A DNA stretch of 64,000 nt from Streptomyces ferrugineus (GTDB lineage: Bacteria; Actinomycetota; Actinomycetes; Streptomycetales; Streptomycetaceae). Positions 1 to 8,118 of this stretch are shown piece after piece. The DNA lies in assembly GCF_015160855.1 (NCBI RefSeq), contig NZ_CP063373.1:2232001-2296000 (forward strand), written 5' to 3'. Position numbers and translations under genes: made by a program. Position 1 is the stretch's first letter; each line of letters opens with the position of its first letter. The notes under the pieces were generated by a model. The model was given only the letters and a program-made list of their open reading frames with translations, had not been told where the DNA came from and did no database searches.

Positions 1-196
1 GGCGTACGCGGGCCGCACGGTCCTCCTCGTCACCCACGTCACCCCGATCAAGACGTTCGTACGCCTCGCCCTGGGCGCCCCGCCCGAGTCCCTGTTCCGC
101 ATGGAACTCTCGGCGGCCTCCCTCTCGGCGGTGGCGTACTACGCCGACGGCAACGCGAGCGTACGGCTCCTCAACGACACGTCACACCTGCGCTGA
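1..196 (+). CDS. Histidine phosphatase domain protein, C-terminal fragment
   Basis: The window opens inside this gene; the frame starts at base 2 and ends with TGA at 194-196. The visible 64 residues include LLVTHVTPIK and SAASLSAVAYY, typical of the last part of the phosphoglycerate-mutase/histidine-phosphatase fold, where the second catalytic His sits in a VTH motif. In actinomycetes a protein with this ending is often a bifunctional RNase H/acid phosphatase, which is my best guess, but the diagnostic N-terminal RNase H domain is outside the window. It converges on eda and overlaps it by 26 bp. Confidence 0.6.
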   Translation, partial: AYAGRTVLLVTHVTPIKTFVRLALGAPPESLFRMELSAASLSAVAYYADGNASVRLLNDTSHLR

Positions 197-803
197 GCCC
201 GGCCGCCTCGCGGGCCAGCGTCTCGACGCGCGCCCAGTCGCGGGCGGTGATCGCGTCCTGGGGGAGCATCCAACTGCCGCCCACGCAGCCGACGTTGGGC
301 AGGGCGAGGTAGTCCGGTGCGGTGGCCGGACCGATGCCGCCCGTCGGGCAGAACCGGGCCTGCGGCAACGGCCCGTACAGCGACCTGAGATACGCCGTGC
401 CGCCCGCCGCCTCGGCAGGGAAGAACTTCATCTCCCGCACCCCGCGCTCCAGCAGCGCCACCACCTCGGACGTGGTGGACACCCCCGGCAGACACGGCAC
501 CCCGGACGCCCGCATGGCATCCAGCAGTACGTCCGTCCAGCCCGGGCTGACGAGAAACCGCGCCCCCGCCGCGACCGCCTCCGTCACCTGCTCCGGCGTG
601 ATCACCGTCCCCGCCCCGACCACCGCGTCCGGCACCGCCGTCGCGATCGCCCCGATGGCTTCCAGCGCGGCCGGTGTCCGCAGCGTCACCTCGATGGCGG
701 GCAGGCCGCCGGAGACGAGGGCCCGGGCCAGCGGTACGGCGTCGGAGGGGTCGTCGACCACGACCACGGGGACGACGGGCGCGAGATCCAGGACTGAGGT
801 CAT
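171..803 (-). CDS. eda: 2-dehydro-3-deoxy-phosphogluconate (KDPG) aldolase
   Basis: Class I aldolase of the Entner-Doudoroff and uronate pathways, splitting KDPG into pyruvate and glyceraldehyde 3-phosphate in the cytoplasm. The 210-residue product has the usual length. Visible family landmarks are EVTLRT near residue 40 (catalytic Glu), GAGTV near 64, the Schiff-base lysine in MKFFPAE near residue 126, and the phosphate-binding stretch CPTGGI followed by GGSWM. The ATG at 803 is the only start that gives a full barrel. It is transcribed toward the window edge and overlaps the convergent phosphatase gene. A 13-bp inverted repeat lies 23 bp upstream and could be an operator or the terminator of yaaA. 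Confidence 0.9.
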   Translation of the reverse strand: MTSVLDLAPVVPVVVVDDPSDAVPLARALVSGGLPAIEVTLRTPAALEAIGAIATAVPDAVVGAGTVITPEQVTEAVAAGARFLVSPGWTDVLLDAMRASGVPCLPGVSTTSEVVALLERGVREMKFFPAEAAGGTAYLRSLYGPLPQARFCPTGGIGPATAPDYLALPNVGCVGGSWMLPQDAITARDWARVETLAREAAGLSAGVTCR

Positions 804-825
804 GGCCTCATCCTGCCCAGCGTGA

Positions 826-857
826 GCACCCTGCGCAAAGAGCGTTGCGCAGGGTGC
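826..857 (-). terminator. 13-bp perfect inverted repeat between yaaA and eda
   Basis: Bases 826-838 are the exact reverse complement of 845-857 (core CACCCTGCGCAA), separated by a 6-base loop. On the minus strand it begins 19 bases after the yaaA stop codon, where an intrinsic terminator would lie, but no T-tract follows. It also sits about 23 bp before the eda start, so a repressor operator for eda is an equal possibility. The symmetry is seen; the role is inferred. Confidence 0.5.
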
Positions 858-876
858 AATGAGCGACAGAATGCCG

Positions 877-1686
877 CTAGTGGATCTCCGTCACCAGCAC
901 ATCCAGCATCCACGCCTTCCCGGTCTTCCCGGCCTTCCCGACCGTCCCGGCCCCTCCTGGCGCGTCCACCTCCACCTCGTACCCGAGGTCCCGCAGCGCC
1001 TCCACCAGCTCCGCCGGCCCCTTCGGCACGGCCCCCGCCGTCAGCAGGCTCCGCACGATCCGCCCCTTCGTCGCCTTGTTGAAGTGGCTGACGACCTTCC
1101 GGGTCGGCGCGTGCAGCACCCGTACCGTCGCCGTCCGCCCGGCCACCTCGCCCTTCGGCTTCCACGCCGCCGCATACGCCGACGACCGCAAGTCCAGCAC
1201 CAGCCCGTCCCCGGCCACCTCCGGCAACACCTCCGCCATCGGCGCCCGCCAGTGCGCGCCGAGCGCCCCGAGGCCGGGCAGCTTCACACCCATCGAGCAG
1301 CGGTAGGAGGGGATGCGGTCGTTGACCCGCACGGCCCCCCACAACCCCGAGAACACCAGCAGCGAACGCGCCGCCCGCCGCTTCGCCGCGGCGTCCAGCG
1401 AGGCCAGGTCGAGCGCGTCGTACAGCACCCCGGTGTAGATCTCCCCGGCCGGCCGCGCCCCCGCGGTCCGCAGCCCGGCGTTCTTCGCGACCTCGCCGCG
1501 CAGCCCCTCGCTGAGCCCGAGCACGTTACGCGCCTTGTCCTCGTCGGCGGCGCACAGCTCGACGAGTTCGTTCAGCACGGCCTCACGCGCCTCGCTCAGC
1601 CCCGGCAGGGACAGCGCGTCCGGCTTCAGCGGCGCACCCCGTCCGGACGAGGCCTTGCCTTCGGACGGCGGCAGCAGGACAAGCAC
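877..1686 (-). CDS. yaaA: Peroxide stress protein YaaA family (DUF328)
   Basis: The product has 269 residues, close to the E. coli YaaA length. It begins MLVLLPPSEGK, the hallmark N-terminus of the family, and contains LLVFSGLWGAV and YRCSMGVKLP, which are conserved in it. In E. coli YaaA limits intracellular iron and so protects against hydroxyl-radical damage during peroxide stress; that role is carried over from the family, not shown here. The ATG at 1686 gives the exact family N-terminus. The gene is divergent from the RNB exonuclease, sharing an 82-bp intergenic region. Confidence 0.88.
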   Translation of the reverse strand: MLVLLPPSEGKASSGRGAPLKPDALSLPGLSEAREAVLNELVELCAADEDKARNVLGLSEGLRGEVAKNAGLRTAGARPAGEIYTGVLYDALDLASLDAAAKRRAARSLLVFSGLWGAVRVNDRIPSYRCSMGVKLPGLGALGAHWRAPMAEVLPEVAGDGLVLDLRSSAYAAAWKPKGEVAGRTATVRVLHAPTRKVVSHFNKATKGRIVRSLLTAGAVPKGPAELVEALRDLGYEVEVDAPGGAGTVGKAGKTGKAWMLDVLVTEIH

Positions 1687-1768
1687 ACGTACTCCTCAGC
1701 TTCCTTGGATCGCACCCCGCCACAGGGTACGGCGTGCCACCCGGCGCCCCTCGCCCTACGCTCGACTC

Positions 1769-3196
1769 ATGCCCCGCCGCCACATCCGGGTGACCGGCGC
1801 CCCCGAGGCCCCCCTCCGGGCCGCCCTCACCGCGCTGCGTACCGAACTCGGCGTCGCCGCGAGCTTCCCGCCCGAGGCGCTGGCGGAGGCCGAGCGGGCC
1901 CCACGCTTCCCCTCGCATGACGCCACCGACATCCCTTTCTTCACCCTCGACCCTCCCACCTCCACCGACCTCGACCAGGCGATGCACCTCTCCCGGCAGG
2001 GCACCGGATACCGCGTCCGGTACGCCATCGCCGACGTCGCCGCCTTCGTCGTACCGTCGGGCCCGCTCGACCGGGAGGCCCACCGGCGGGTGACCACCCT
2101 CTACTTCCCGGACCTGCGGATCCCGCTGCACCCGGCGCTGCTGAGCGAGGGCGCGGCGAGTCTGCTCCCGGACCGGGACCGACCCGCCGTCCTGTGGACG
2201 ATCGACCTCGACGAGGACGGCCGTACGCTCGCCGTCGACGTCCGCCGGGCCCTGGTCCGCAGCCGGGCCAAGCTGGACTACGCGGGCGTGCAGAGGGAGA
2301 TCGACGCGGGAACCGCGGAGGAGCCGCTGGCGCTGCTGAAGGAGATCGGGGAGCTGCGGGAACGGCTGGAGGTGGCGCGGGGCGGGATCTCGCTGAGCGT
2401 GCCCGAGCAGGAGATCATCGAGCGCGACCACACGTACGAACTCGCCTACCGCGCTCCGCACCCCGCCGACGGCTGGAACGCCCAGATCTCCCTGCTGACC
2501 GGAATGGCCGCGGCCGACCTGATGCTGGCCGGCGGCACCGGCATCCTGCGCACCCTCCCCACCGCCCCCGACGGCGCGGTCGGCCGCCTGCGCCGTACCG
2601 CACAGGCCCTCCACATCGACTGGCCGCACCACGTCTCGTACGCCGAACTCGTCCGCTCGCTCGACCCGCACCGCCCGCACCACGCGGCGTTCCTGCAGGA
2701 GTGCACGACGCTGCTCAGAGGCGCCGGCTACACGGTCTTCCGCGACGGCGCCCTGCCGCCCCTCACCACCCACTCCGCCGTAGCCGCCCCCTACGCCCAC
2801 TGCACGGCCCCACTGCGCCGCCTCGCCGACCGGTACGCCTCCGAGATCTGCCTCGCGGCCGGCACCGGCCGGCCGGTGCCCGAGTGGGTGACGGCCGCCC
2901 TCGACACACTGCCCGCCCGGATGGCCGAGGGCACCCGGCGCGCGGGCACGGTCGAGCGGGAGTGCGTCGACCTCGTGGAGGCGGCGCTGCTGAAGGACCG
3001 GGTGGGGGAGGAGTTCGACGGCTGGGTGGTGGACGTGGAGGAGCGTCGACCCGCCGTCGGGACCGTGCAGTTGGAGTCCCCGGCGATCATCGGCCGGATC
3101 GAGGGCACGGAGCGCCTTCCACTCGGAGAGCGGCTCAGGGTCCGCCTCACACAGGCAGATCCGGGAGCGGCGAAGGTGCGTTTCATGCCTGCTTGA
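1769..3196 (+). CDS. RNB domain-containing 3'-5' exoribonuclease
   Basis: A 475-residue RNase II/R-type protein that consists largely of the RNB catalytic domain. The metal-binding stretch TLDPPTSTDLDQAMHL lies near residues 60-76, with the spaced aspartates that hold the catalytic magnesium, and HCTAPLRRLADRYASE near residue 352 matches the conserved RNB C-terminal block. The usual flanking cold-shock and S1 RNA-binding domains are absent or much reduced, so this is the short actinobacterial form rather than RNase R. ATG 1769 was chosen over in-frame upstream starts because those run antisense into yaaA. Its last 14 bases overlap the convergent membrane-protein gene. Confidence 0.85.
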   Translation: MPRRHIRVTGAPEAPLRAALTALRTELGVAASFPPEALAEAERAPRFPSHDATDIPFFTLDPPTSTDLDQAMHLSRQGTGYRVRYAIADVAAFVVPSGPLDREAHRRVTTLYFPDLRIPLHPALLSEGAASLLPDRDRPAVLWTIDLDEDGRTLAVDVRRALVRSRAKLDYAGVQREIDAGTAEEPLALLKEIGELRERLEVARGGISLSVPEQEIIERDHTYELAYRAPHPADGWNAQISLLTGMAAADLMLAGGTGILRTLPTAPDGAVGRLRRTAQALHIDWPHHVSYAELVRSLDPHRPHHAAFLQECTTLLRGAGYTVFRDGALPPLTTHSAVAAPYAHCTAPLRRLADRYASEICLAAGTGRPVPEWVTAALDTLPARMAEGTRRAGTVERECVDLVEAALLKDRVGEEFDGWVVDVEERRPAVGTVQLESPAIIGRIEGTERLPLGERLRVRLTQADPGAAKVRFMPA

Positions 3197-3806
3197 GTCC
3201 CTGGATCCGTTGCTGAATTTGTTGCTGGATCTGTTGCTGGATCTGTTGCTGGATTTCTTGTACGAGGCCGTCGGCGTCGTCGGCGTGAAGGCGGACGAGA
3301 CGGATGTGGCGTCGACGGCCCAGGATGGTGAAGTGGGCGACGGGCTCGGTGAGTTCGAGCGTGACGGAGGTCTGGGCGCCGACGGCCAGGTTCAGTTCGC
3401 CGTCGGCCCGCTCATGGGTGGTGCGCAGCTCGCGCCGCACACGGGCGATCTTCTCCAGCGGTATGCGCAGATCGACCTGCGCGGCCCGCCGCACGCGCAG
3501 GGAGTCGCCGTCCAGCACGTGCGGCCGTACGACGGAGGCCGCGTGCATCCCGGCGACGAGCACGAGGGTGTACACGTCCAGCATGAGCACCACGCGGTGC
3601 ACGGCGGGGTGGTTCCGCAGCAGCACGGCCATCATGACCGCCTCGATCACGCACACGAACCCGAACCCGAACATCATCGCGCCCTGCCCGCGGGCGTACC
3701 CGAAGGCGGTGCCGGTGCCGGTCCCGTGCCGTCGCCGGGCGATCCACAGCCCGAGACTGACGAGCAGCCGCAGCTCGTGCCGGGCGAGGACGAGCACGGT
3801 GCGCAT
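3183..3806 (-). CDS. Predicted membrane protein with C-terminal IQQQ repeats
   Basis: A 207-residue protein of unrecognised family. Two hydrophobic stretches, GAMMFGFGFVCVIEAVMMAV and the segment around VLMLDVYTLVLVAGM, look like membrane spans and are followed by a soluble beta-rich half. The very C-terminus is a run of IQQQ units (EIQQQIQQQIQQQIQQRIQ) encoded by a 12-bp tandem repeat. The start ATG overlaps the stop of the upstream merR gene (TGATG), so the two are translationally coupled and the regulator probably controls this protein; GTG 3809 is an alternative start. No function is assigned. Confidence 0.7.
   Translation of the reverse strand: MRTVLVLARHELRLLVSLGLWIARRRHGTGTGTAFGYARGQGAMMFGFGFVCVIEAVMMAVLLRNHPAVHRVVLMLDVYTLVLVAGMHAASVVRPHVLDGDSLRVRRAAQVDLRIPLEKIARVRRELRTTHERADGELNLAVGAQTSVTLELTEPVAHFTILGRRRHIRLVRLHADDADGLVQEIQQQIQQQIQQQIQQRIQGLKQA
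3210..3257. repeat. 12-bp tandem repeat, four units
   Basis: Four head-to-tail copies of TTGCTGGATCTG with a few differences in the outer units. On the minus strand they encode the (IQQQ)n end of the membrane protein. The unit length is a multiple of three, so slippage would add or remove four residues without a frameshift. Confidence 0.85.
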
Positions 3807-4576
3807 CACGGCCCGTCCCCATTCGACTCGGTGAGGATGTGCAGGGTGCGACGGATGGCCTCCGCCTGGGCCGGGGCGAAGTCGGCGTAGAAGGCACGCA
3901 GAAAGCTGTCGTCGTGGTCGATGTCCCCCCACGCCTCCGGGAGCAGCTCGCGCGGCAGGCAGTCGGCGAGGGCACGGGCGGCCTCGTCGACGCGCGGGTC
4001 GTCGGGGGCGGCGTCGACGAGGTCGTCGAGGAGGGCGTAGGCGGCCAGGGCGCGCTCCACACCGCCGGGCGCGGCCAGCGCGCCACCCATGATCCCGATG
4101 AGCCGTTCCCGGTCCTCCGGCGAGCCCGTGGTCTCGATCAGGGCGAGCACCTCGCGGTCCTTGGCAGCCATGGGAGAGTCGGAGACGACATGCGCCATGT
4201 CCCGGAAGAGCGCGGCCAGCTGAGGCGACACCGGCCCCTCCGCCGGCAGCCCGCCCTCCGTCTCCAGCAACGCCCGCAGCCGCGCCCGCCGCTCCCGGAG
4301 CGCGGCCTCCTGCCGGGCGAGATCCTCGTCGAGCTCGCCCAGCACCTCGACGAGATCCTTCCCGGCATCCTCGGCGAGCACGTCCCGCACCTCCGCGAGC
4401 CCCAGCCCCAGCTCCGTCAGCCGCCGGATCCGCGCGAGCACGACGGCATGCCGCAAGGTGTAGTCCCGATACCCGTTCGGCCGCCGCTCCGGCTCGGGCA
4501 GCAGCCCCTGATGGTGGTAGTGCCGCACGGTCCGTGTGGTGACACCGACGACGGCGGCGAGTTCTCCGATCCGCAT
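3806..4576 (-). CDS. MerR family transcriptional regulator
   Basis: A 256-residue protein starting MRIGELAAVVGVTTRTVRHY, the standard winged-helix N-terminus of MerR regulators with the HTH in residues 1-20 and the wing PNGYRDYT near 34-41. A helical dimerisation region follows (EDLARQEAALRERRARL). The long C-terminal half resembles the all-helical effector region of larger MerR members; its ligand cannot be told from sequence. A dyad typical of MerR operators lies just upstream, suggesting autoregulation. The gene is coupled to the downstream membrane-protein gene. Confidence 0.88.
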   Translation of the reverse strand: MRIGELAAVVGVTTRTVRHYHHQGLLPEPERRPNGYRDYTLRHAVVLARIRRLTELGLGLAEVRDVLAEDAGKDLVEVLGELDEDLARQEAALRERRARLRALLETEGGLPAEGPVSPQLAALFRDMAHVVSDSPMAAKDREVLALIETTGSPEDRERLIGIMGGALAAPGGVERALAAYALLDDLVDAAPDDPRVDEAARALADCLPRELLPEAWGDIDHDDSFLRAFYADFAPAQAEAIRRTLHILTESNGDGP

Positions 4577-4584
4577 GGGACCAG

Positions 4585-4613
4585 TAGATACGTTGACGTT
4601 GCGGCAGGGTCAA
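4585..4613 (-). promoter_or_regulatory. Promoter and MerR-type operator of the merR gene
   Basis: On the minus strand a -35-like TTGACC (4608-4613) and a -10-like TATCTA (4585-4590) are 17 bp apart, and the -10 ends only 8 bp before the ATG, implying a very short or absent leader. The dyad TTGAC-N11-GTCAA (4593-4613) overlaps the spacer, the position where MerR proteins bind. Sequence features are seen; the binding is inferred. Confidence 0.6.
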
Positions 4614-4739
4614 GCAAGCGGCTCGCCGCCTGACGGCGGCCATGACCGTGTGCCACGATCGTGGGAACGGATCCCGATCTCATGGACAGGTGATCTTCCG
4701 ATGTCCCAGTCTGGCGACCGACCGAAGGAGGGGCGTGAC

Positions 4740-5318
4740 ATGACTGCTGTGGCGCATGAGCCCACCACGCTGGCTGAGGGACTGCTGGACATCTTCCTGT
4801 CCCTCGACACCCCGGAGGGCTTCCGGGCCGAACTGATCGAGGGGGAGATCGTTGTGACGCCGCCGCCGGACGGGGACCACGAGAAGTACATCAGCCGGAT
4901 CGTGCGGCAAGTGGTCAGGCGCTCCCACACCGACATGGATTTCTCCGGGAACAAGGGGCTGAGGCTGAGGAGCGGCGAGTCCTGCCCGAAGAACCACGTG
5001 ATCCCGGACGTCACCTTCGCGCCCGTCGAGTTCGACGTTTTCGGGGGCGCGGACTCCTGGATGCCCTGCGACGGCGTCGCCATGGTCCTCGAGGTGACGT
5101 CCACCAAGCCCAGGGCCGACCGCGAGGCCAAGCGCCGCTGCTACGCCCGGGGCGGCATCCCCCTCTACCTGCTGATCGACCGCGAGGCCTCCTCGGTCAC
5201 GCTGTTCAGCGACCCGGAGAAGGACGACTACCGGCAGCTCTGCACCCTCCCCTTCGGCAAACCGATCGCCCTGCCGGAGCCGTTCGCCTTCGACCTGGAC
5301 ACGACGGACTTTCTCTGA
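4740..5318 (+). CDS. Uma2 family endonuclease-like protein (DUF820)
   Basis: A 192-residue protein of the Uma2/DUF820 family, which has a PD-(D/E)XK nuclease fold. Landmarks are ELIEGEIVVTPPP near residue 30, VIPDVTFAP near 90 (catalytic Asp), and MVLEVTSTKPRADREAKR near 115 (Glu and following Lys), then GIPLYLLIDRE. Streptomyces genomes carry many such genes and their biological role is unsettled. ATG 4740 follows a strong ribosome-binding site (GAAGGAGGGG). It is a stand-alone gene between merR and an AraC regulator. Confidence 0.85.
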   Translation: MTAVAHEPTTLAEGLLDIFLSLDTPEGFRAELIEGEIVVTPPPDGDHEKYISRIVRQVVRRSHTDMDFSGNKGLRLRSGESCPKNHVIPDVTFAPVEFDVFGGADSWMPCDGVAMVLEVTSTKPRADREAKRRCYARGGIPLYLLIDREASSVTLFSDPEKDDYRQLCTLPFGKPIALPEPFAFDLDTTDFL

Positions 5319-5359
5319 GCCACTCGGCGTTGCACCCCCTGAACCACAGGGGGTGTGAG

Positions 5360-6190
5360 ATGAACGCACAGGAGCAGTCCAGCTGGACCAGGGCACGGCT
5401 CGGCCGCTGCGGCCCGCCCCTCGACCTGCTCACCGCCCGCTTCGCCCGGCACGTGTACGCCCCGCACGCACACGAGGAACTCACCGTCGGCGTCTGCGTC
5501 GCCGGTCTGGAGGTCATCGCCTACCGGGGCGGCCACATCATCGCGGGCCCCGGCTCGATCGTCGTCCTCGAACCCGGCGAGATGCACACGGGCGGCCCGG
5601 CGGCCCCCGACGGCTACGCCTACCGAGCCCTGTACGCCGCCCCCGCTCTCCTGACCGACGGCACGACCGGCTCCACCCTCCCCCACTTCCGCGAACCGGT
5701 CCTCGACGACCCGGAACTGGCTGCCGCCCTGCGTCGCGCGCACACGGAACTGGCCACCTGCCCGGACCCTCTGGAGGCCGAGTCCCGTATCCCATGGCTG
5801 CTCACGGCCCTGGCCCACCGCCACTCCACAGCGCGCGTGGCACACGACCCGGTGCCCGGCGCCCACCGCATCGCCCACGCGGTACGAGACCGCCTGGCGG
5901 ACGAACTCTCCTCCCCACCCACCCTCGCATCCCTCGCCACTGATCTCGGCCTCTCCCGCTACCAGCTCCTGCGAGCGTTCCGCACGACGATGGGGATACC
6001 GCCGTACGCCTGGCTGGCCCAGCACCGGGTGACCCGGGCCCGCAGCCTGCTGGAGACCGGTCTGCGCCCGGCCGAGGTCGCGGGCCTGGTGGGCTTCGCG
6101 GACCAGGCGCACCTCACCCGCTGGTTCCGCCGCGTGCTGGGCGTGACGCCGGCGGCGTACCGCAACAGCGTTCAAGACAGCGGAGCGTGA
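5360..6190 (+). CDS. AraC family transcriptional regulator
   Basis: A 276-residue regulator with an N-terminal cupin-type sensor (HAHEELTVGVCVAG and VLEPGEMHTGG in the first 80 residues) and a C-terminal double HTH from about residue 175. The latter includes LATDLGLSRYQLLRAFR and GFADQAHLTRWFRRVLGVTP, the AraC signature. The start was set at ATG 5360 because the upstream in-frame codons lack a ribosome-binding site. The EamA transporter gene follows after 19 bp in the same direction, a common regulator-exporter pair, so the transporter is its likely target. Confidence 0.88.
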   Translation: MNAQEQSSWTRARLGRCGPPLDLLTARFARHVYAPHAHEELTVGVCVAGLEVIAYRGGHIIAGPGSIVVLEPGEMHTGGPAAPDGYAYRALYAAPALLTDGTTGSTLPHFREPVLDDPELAAALRRAHTELATCPDPLEAESRIPWLLTALAHRHSTARVAHDPVPGAHRIAHAVRDRLADELSSPPTLASLATDLGLSRYQLLRAFRTTMGIPPYAWLAQHRVTRARSLLETGLRPAEVAGLVGFADQAHLTRWFRRVLGVTPAAYRNSVQDSGA

Positions 6191-6209
6191 CCCGGCCGAA
6201 ACTGCCCGC

Positions 6210-7127
6210 ATGACTGCACGAGGCTGGTTTCTCTTCGCCCTGATGGGCGTGGTCTGGGGCATCCCGTACCTGATGATCAAGGTGGCGGTGGCGGAGGTCT
6301 CCCCGTCCATGGTGGTGTTCACGCGCTGCGCGCTGGGCGCCGTGCTGCTGCTCCCCTTCGCGATACGCCAGGGAGCCCTGCTCCGGACGGCCCGCCGGCA
6401 CTGGCGCCCGATGCTGGCCTTCGCGTGCATAGAGATCATCGGCCCCTGGTGGACCCTGGCGGACGCCGAACGCCACCTGTCCAGCTCCACGGCGGGCCTG
6501 CTGATCGCCGGCGTACCGATCGTCGGCATCGCCCTGTCCCGCTTCTTCGGCGCCACGGAACACCTCGGCATCCGCCGACTGACCGGCCTGGCCCTGGGCC
6601 TGGCGGGCGTCGCGACCCTCACCGTCCCGCACCTCACGGGCGGCGACGCCCGCTCCCTGGCCGAGGTGCTGCTGACGGTACTGGGCTACGCCACGGCCCC
6701 GCTGATCGCGGCGAGATGGCTCAGGGACGTCCCGTCCCTCCAGCTCACGGCACTGTGCCTGACCCTGGCGGCCCTGGTCTACGCACCCGCCGCGGCACTG
6801 ACCCGACCGACGTCCCTCCCCTCACCCGAGGCCCTCACGGCCCTGGCCGTCCTGGGCGTGATCTGCACGGCGGTCGCCTTCGTGGCGTTCCTGGAGCTGA
6901 TCAAGGAGGCGGGCCCGACGCGGGCGACGGTGTTCACGTACGTCAACCCGGCGGTGGCGGTGGCGGCGGGGGCGGTGTTCCTGGACGAGCGCCTCACCGC
7001 CGGCGTCGCGGCGGCGTTCGCGTTGATCCTCGCGGGCTCGGTACTGGCGACGACCGCGCCCCGCGGCCCGGTACCATGGTCGACACGGCAGACGAGCCGG
7101 GCGGACGGCCGCGTGGAGTCCCCCTAG
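6210..7127 (+). CDS. EamA (drug/metabolite transporter) family permease
   Basis: A 305-residue inner-membrane protein with about ten hydrophobic segments arranged as two EamA repeats. The first repeat starts at WFLFALMGVVWGIPYLMIKV, and the second ends with the conserved VNPAVAVAAGAVFLDERLT followed by a last helix. Members export small metabolites or amino acids; the substrate is not predictable. The reading frame overlaps the first 37 bases of rnpB and stops at the TAG at 7125-7127 inside the RNase P RNA sequence, so the C-terminal residues DGRVESP are specified by RNA-gene sequence. Confidence 0.87.
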   Translation: MTARGWFLFALMGVVWGIPYLMIKVAVAEVSPSMVVFTRCALGAVLLLPFAIRQGALLRTARRHWRPMLAFACIEIIGPWWTLADAERHLSSSTAGLLIAGVPIVGIALSRFFGATEHLGIRRLTGLALGLAGVATLTVPHLTGGDARSLAEVLLTVLGYATAPLIAARWLRDVPSLQLTALCLTLAALVYAPAAALTRPTSLPSPEALTALAVLGVICTAVAFVAFLELIKEAGPTRATVFTYVNPAVAVAAGAVFLDERLTAGVAAAFALILAGSVLATTAPRGPVPWSTRQTSRADGRVESP

Positions 7128-7498
7128 GGGGCTTCCCGAGGAACGTCCGGGCTCCACAGGGCAGGGTGGTGGCTAACGGCCACCCGGGGTGACCCGCGGG
7201 ACAGTGCCACAGAAAGCAAACCGCCCGGCGCTCAGGCGCTGGGTAAGGGTGAAACGGTGGTGTAAGAGACCACCAGTGCCCAGGGCGACCTGGGCAGCTA
7301 GGTAAACCCCACCCGGAGCAAGGTCAAGAAGGAGACACCCCGGTGTCTCTGCGCGGACGCTCGAGGGCTGCCCGCCCGAGTCCGCGGGTAGACCGCAGGA
7401 GGCCGGCGGCAACGCCGGTCGTAGATGGATGGCCGTCGCCTCAGGGGCCGCGAGGACCTTGAGGAACAGAACCCGGCGTACAGCCCGACTCGTCTGCC
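7091..7498 (+). ncRNA. rnpB: RNase P RNA (M1 RNA), bacterial type A
   Basis: Catalytic RNA of RNase P, which matures tRNA 5' ends. Seen directly: the universally conserved core GAGGAACGTCCGGGCTCC (CR-I region) near 7137, ACAGTGCCACAGAAA near 7200, GGTAAACCCCACCCGG near 7301, and the 3' conserved AGATGGATGGCCGTC near 7423. P1 is formed by 7091-7102 pairing with 7483-7494 (11 of 12 positions). The length of about 408 nt fits Streptomyces. Its last 27 bases coincide with the left copy of the island attachment repeat, so the natural downstream region now lies 30 kb away. Confidence 0.96.
7472..7498 (+). repeat. Left attachment repeat (attL) inside rnpB
   Basis: 27 bases starting CCCGGCGTACAGCCCGAC and ending CTCGTCTGCC. 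It is identical to 37744-37770 and forms the 3' strand of the rnpB P1 helix. The flanking base differs on each side, so the match is exactly 27 bp. Confidence 0.85.
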
Positions 7499-7638
7499 GA
7501 CTGGGGCTTCTGATCAGCGAAAGTACTGGTCAGGGGCCCTGATTGGTAGATCGGGGGGCAGAGCCATCCCGTTCCGCACCGGTCCAAACCGGACTGCACG
7601 GCTACGAAAGTAGCGACGAAAATCGGAGGGCCGCTGCT

Positions 7639-7911
7639 GTGGCACGCCCAGGAATTGAGGCGGCGGCCGGAGAGCTCGGCGTCCTGCTGCGCACCCGCGA
7701 CCATGCGGCCGTGCCGGTGATCCTTGACCGACTCGACGCACTTGCTGCTGGCGTGGTCCGCTCGGAAGCGGACCGGACGGTGGCGCTGGGCATCCTCCAC
7801 GGCAAGATCGACTCCGCCACCGACAAGGGGGAGAGTCCGCGCCTCACCGAACGCGACCTTCCACGCGTCTCGAGCGTGTCGACGCGGCGGACGGGACACT
7901 GGCGCACGTGA
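7639..7911 (+). CDS. Hypothetical protein, 90 residues
   Basis: A short unrecognised reading frame just inside the left end of the island. GTG 7639 is preceded by CGGAGGG at a suitable distance. The product is mostly helical in appearance (GIEAAAGELGVLLRTRDHAA, then VILDRLDALAAG) with a basic tail, and no catalytic motif is visible. Upstream (7499-7638) is a non-coding stretch containing the 13-bp palindrome TCAGGGGCCCTGA at 7530-7542. The 207 bp that follow, up to the helicase stop, hold no supported gene. It could be a remnant of a longer gene or of the element's integration module. Confidence 0.35.
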   Translation: MARPGIEAAAGELGVLLRTRDHAAVPVILDRLDALAAGVVRSEADRTVALGILHGKIDSATDKGESPRLTERDLPRVSSVSTRRTGHWRT

Positions 7912-8118
7912 GGAAACGCGATGAGGCGCCCGAGAGGAGCAGTTTGCCGTCGCGCGACAGCGGATCTAGATCACGGCCGAGCACCTGCGCACGGTGGTGG
8001 GCAGAGCGGTGGACTCGTTGGGGAGCGTCGGCCACGGCAGAGGCTCTTCTTGCCGAGGCAAGGTGCGCCTGTGCCCGGTGGGCGTCGTGCGTGCACTGAG
8101 CGCTGCCACGTGTACCGT

